Of a stretch of 32,504 nucleotides of DNA, positions 31,373 to 32,504 are shown piece by piece. Every line of letters begins with the position of its first letter. Within the stretch, counting starts at the first letter, position 1. A program made the position numbers and the translations under genes. This stretch comes from an uncultured Bacteroidota bacterium (GTDB taxonomy: Bacteria > Bacteroidota > Bacteroidia > Chitinophagales > Chitinophagaceae), in assembly GCA_903924075.1 (NCBI GenBank), contig CAIYAG010000438.1, forward strand, positions 1 through 32,504, in the 5' to 3' direction. The notes under the pieces were generated by a model that saw only the letters and a program-made list of their open reading frames with translations, was not told the origin of the DNA and made no database searches.

Positions 31373-31381
31373 ATATAACCC

Positions 31382-31389
31382 CAAAAATA
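31382..31389 (-). promoter_or_regulatory. -7 box for the ABC exporter operon
   Basis: The minus strand reads TATTTTTG, a full match to TAnnTTTG, nine bases before the ATG at 31372. A -33 element is not evident. Confidence 0.4.
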
Positions 31390-31471
31390 AAGAAGTGGTT
31401 CATTGGCGTGTAATATTTTATTTAAGCATTCTAACTTAATTGGGCAAAAATCTTATCCAATGTTACTTTAT

Positions 31472-32200
31472 TTAGAGCTTGCTAATGATAGTAAGAATAA
31501 CTCCAATAATCATATAACTCACTATAAACATACAACCTCTATAAATCAAGCCCTTTTTGGTGTACCCAGATTTTGAGAACAATTGGTAGAAAAACCATAT
31601 CGAATATGCATAACTAAGAACAACTACAAAGAAATAATAGATATAAGTGAGGCCTTTAATATTTGTATAATAAATAGTGATGATAGTAAAAATTAGCCCA
31701 ATCATCATTTCAGCAGCGGTTTTATAGGAATTAGCCACCAAGTGTTCGGTAAAATTCAGCTTTGCTTTTCGAAACCAAAAAAGGCTAAAAACAGAGTTGA
31801 GTGGGATCATAATTACAAGTGTAAGCCTTGGGTATTCGGTTGTTAATTTATCCAAAGCACTCATTGTTGCTTTGCTTGACTCTGGCATTAAATCGGTAAT
31901 ATGAATGTGGGTATAGTGGGTTAAAAAACTTGAAATGGCAAGTAATAGGATCAGCAGTGAAACAAAAGGGAATATATTAATCCTTTTCCCTTCAATAAAT
32001 TCCCTTACAGAATGTCCAGGTCTTGTGAAGAGTTCTTTAATTGTAAACAAAATGCCCTTGTCAATGTGCCAAATGCCATGAATGATATCATGCTCAATAA
32101 AGTGATTGAGAGAATAGCGATGTGTAGTTGATTTTTGTCCACAGTTTTGGCAATAATTGTCGCTTACTTGATAATCGCAGTTTAAGCAATGATGTTCCAT
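31472..32200 (-). CDS. DUF3667 family zinc-ribbon membrane protein
   Basis: A 242-residue protein. The N-terminus holds a four-cysteine zinc ribbon (C5, C8, C17, C20: CLNC ... CQNCGQK), then the family segment DIIHGIWHIDKGILFTIKELFTRPGHSVREFIEGKR, which is typical of DUF3667. Four to five membrane helices follow (about residues 75-93, 130-148, 160-180, 183-205 and 215-238). The family is common in Bacteroidota and its function is unknown. The zinc ribbon should face the cytoplasm. The next gene upstream on the same strand ends 48 bases before its start. Confidence 0.87.
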   Translation of the reverse strand: MEHHCLNCDYQVSDNYCQNCGQKSTTHRYSLNHFIEHDIIHGIWHIDKGILFTIKELFTRPGHSVREFIEGKRINIFPFVSLLILLLAISSFLTHYTHIHITDLMPESSKATMSALDKLTTEYPRLTLVIMIPLNSVFSLFWFRKAKLNFTEHLVANSYKTAAEMMIGLIFTIITIYYTNIKGLTYIYYFFVVVLSYAYSIWFFYQLFSKSGYTKKGLIYRGCMFIVSYMIIGVILTIISKL

Positions 32201-32248
32201 TTAGCTTATTTGATTTAGTTTTCTTTTCTAGATTTTATTTTTGTTTTA

Positions 32249-32500
32249 CTACAAGTTGTTTCTAGAATTAATTTCTTCTTTGATTTTCTTTATTGTTTTA
32301 AAGTGTGATACTACAATTGGCAGAAATGCAAAAGGTAATATGATTATAATTGAAAACTTTTTTTCATAAAGCATCTGTACTATTCCAATAACAAATGATG
32401 CACTTAGCACTCCACTAAGCACCCCTATTAAGAACGATGTTTGTTTCTTTTCTTTGAGTAGTTGTTCAATACTTAATTCGGCTAAATTTTTATTTTTCAT
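32249..32500 (-). CDS. Small two-helix membrane protein, unknown function
   Basis: An 83-residue protein complete inside the window; its ATG is at 32498-32500, four bases from the right edge. Order: a charged N-terminal segment NLAELSIEQLLKEKKQTS, two membrane helices at about 22-43 and 49-66, then a basic C-terminal helix (KTIKKIKEEINSRN). I recall similar small proteins beginning 'ELSxEELLKKEK' in Bacteroidota, without a function. It is probably upstream of the DUF3667 gene in one transcript. Confidence 0.65.
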   Translation of the reverse strand: MKNKNLAELSIEQLLKEKKQTSFLIGVLSGVLSASFVIGIVQMLYEKKFSIIIILPFAFLPIVVSHFKTIKKIKEEINSRNNL

Positions 32501-32504
32501 TTGA

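Noticed and set aside
1-32504. CRISPR arrays, tRNA or rRNA genes, transposases, phage or defence genes
   Set aside because: I looked for direct repeats with spacers, cloverleaf-type sequences and the usual protein motifs on both strands and saw none; the intergenic gaps are all short, the longest being about 207 bases before ftsX.

Overview
The window is an AT-rich (roughly 60% A+T by eye) piece of chromosome from a member of the Bacteroidota, most likely the Chitinophagaceae or a close relative. The evidence is the gene set: an FtsX / DUF3098 / UppP cluster, a DUF3667 protein, DUF3108, an S9B dipeptidyl peptidase with a DPP-IV glutamate pair, an RprY-like regulator and a Bacteroidota-type RecQ. 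Bacteroidota promoter boxes (TAnnTTTG, in one case with TTTG 19 bases upstream) fit too. Genus is not determinable from what I can see.

Layout. 1-2340: a minus-strand run tsaE > ald > small membrane protein, ending in a terminator and a heptamer repeat tract. 2440-6620: a Cu+ P-type ATPase and RecQ (+). 6690-8480: an orphan OmpR-type response regulator (+) and ruvB (-), sharing one bidirectional terminator. 8510-10650: a redox-type module of two Rossmann oxidoreductases around a MarR regulator, with matching palindromes before the regulator and before the second oxidoreductase. 10680-14140: a small acidic protein, a secreted leucine-rich-repeat protein and a periplasmic dipeptidyl peptidase (all -). 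14200-17180: leuS (-) with a leader. 17175-21517: ftsX, DUF3098, uppP, an MFS carrier and a metallo-beta-lactamase-fold hydrolase (+). 21524-23360: DUF3108 protein and a flippase-like membrane protein (-). 23390-23990: ruvC (+). 23992-26802: rsmA > 2-hydroxyacid dehydrogenase > greA > HIT protein (-). 26885-28859: pdxA and an aldose-1-epimerase-like gene (+). 28863-32500: LolA-like protein, ABC exporter pair, DUF3667 protein and a small membrane protein (-).

The content is mainly housekeeping: recombination and repair (RecQ, RuvB, RuvC), translation (LeuRS, RsmA, TsaE), transcription (GreA), envelope (FtsX, UppP, LolA-like, ABC exporter) and vitamin B6 synthesis. I see no tRNA or rRNA gene, CRISPR array, insertion sequence, prophage or defence island, and no convincing new multigene system.

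The points most worth a second look are regulatory: heptamer tracts (AGTGAAG)n placed between stop codons and terminators in the same orientation at three gene ends; a terminator inside the greA leader; a MarR operator pair; promoter boxes so close to start codons that several mRNAs should be leaderless; a leuS leader with a 16-codon ORF abutting leuS; and a flippase-like gene whose 5' end has no ordinary start codon and looks frame-disrupted.
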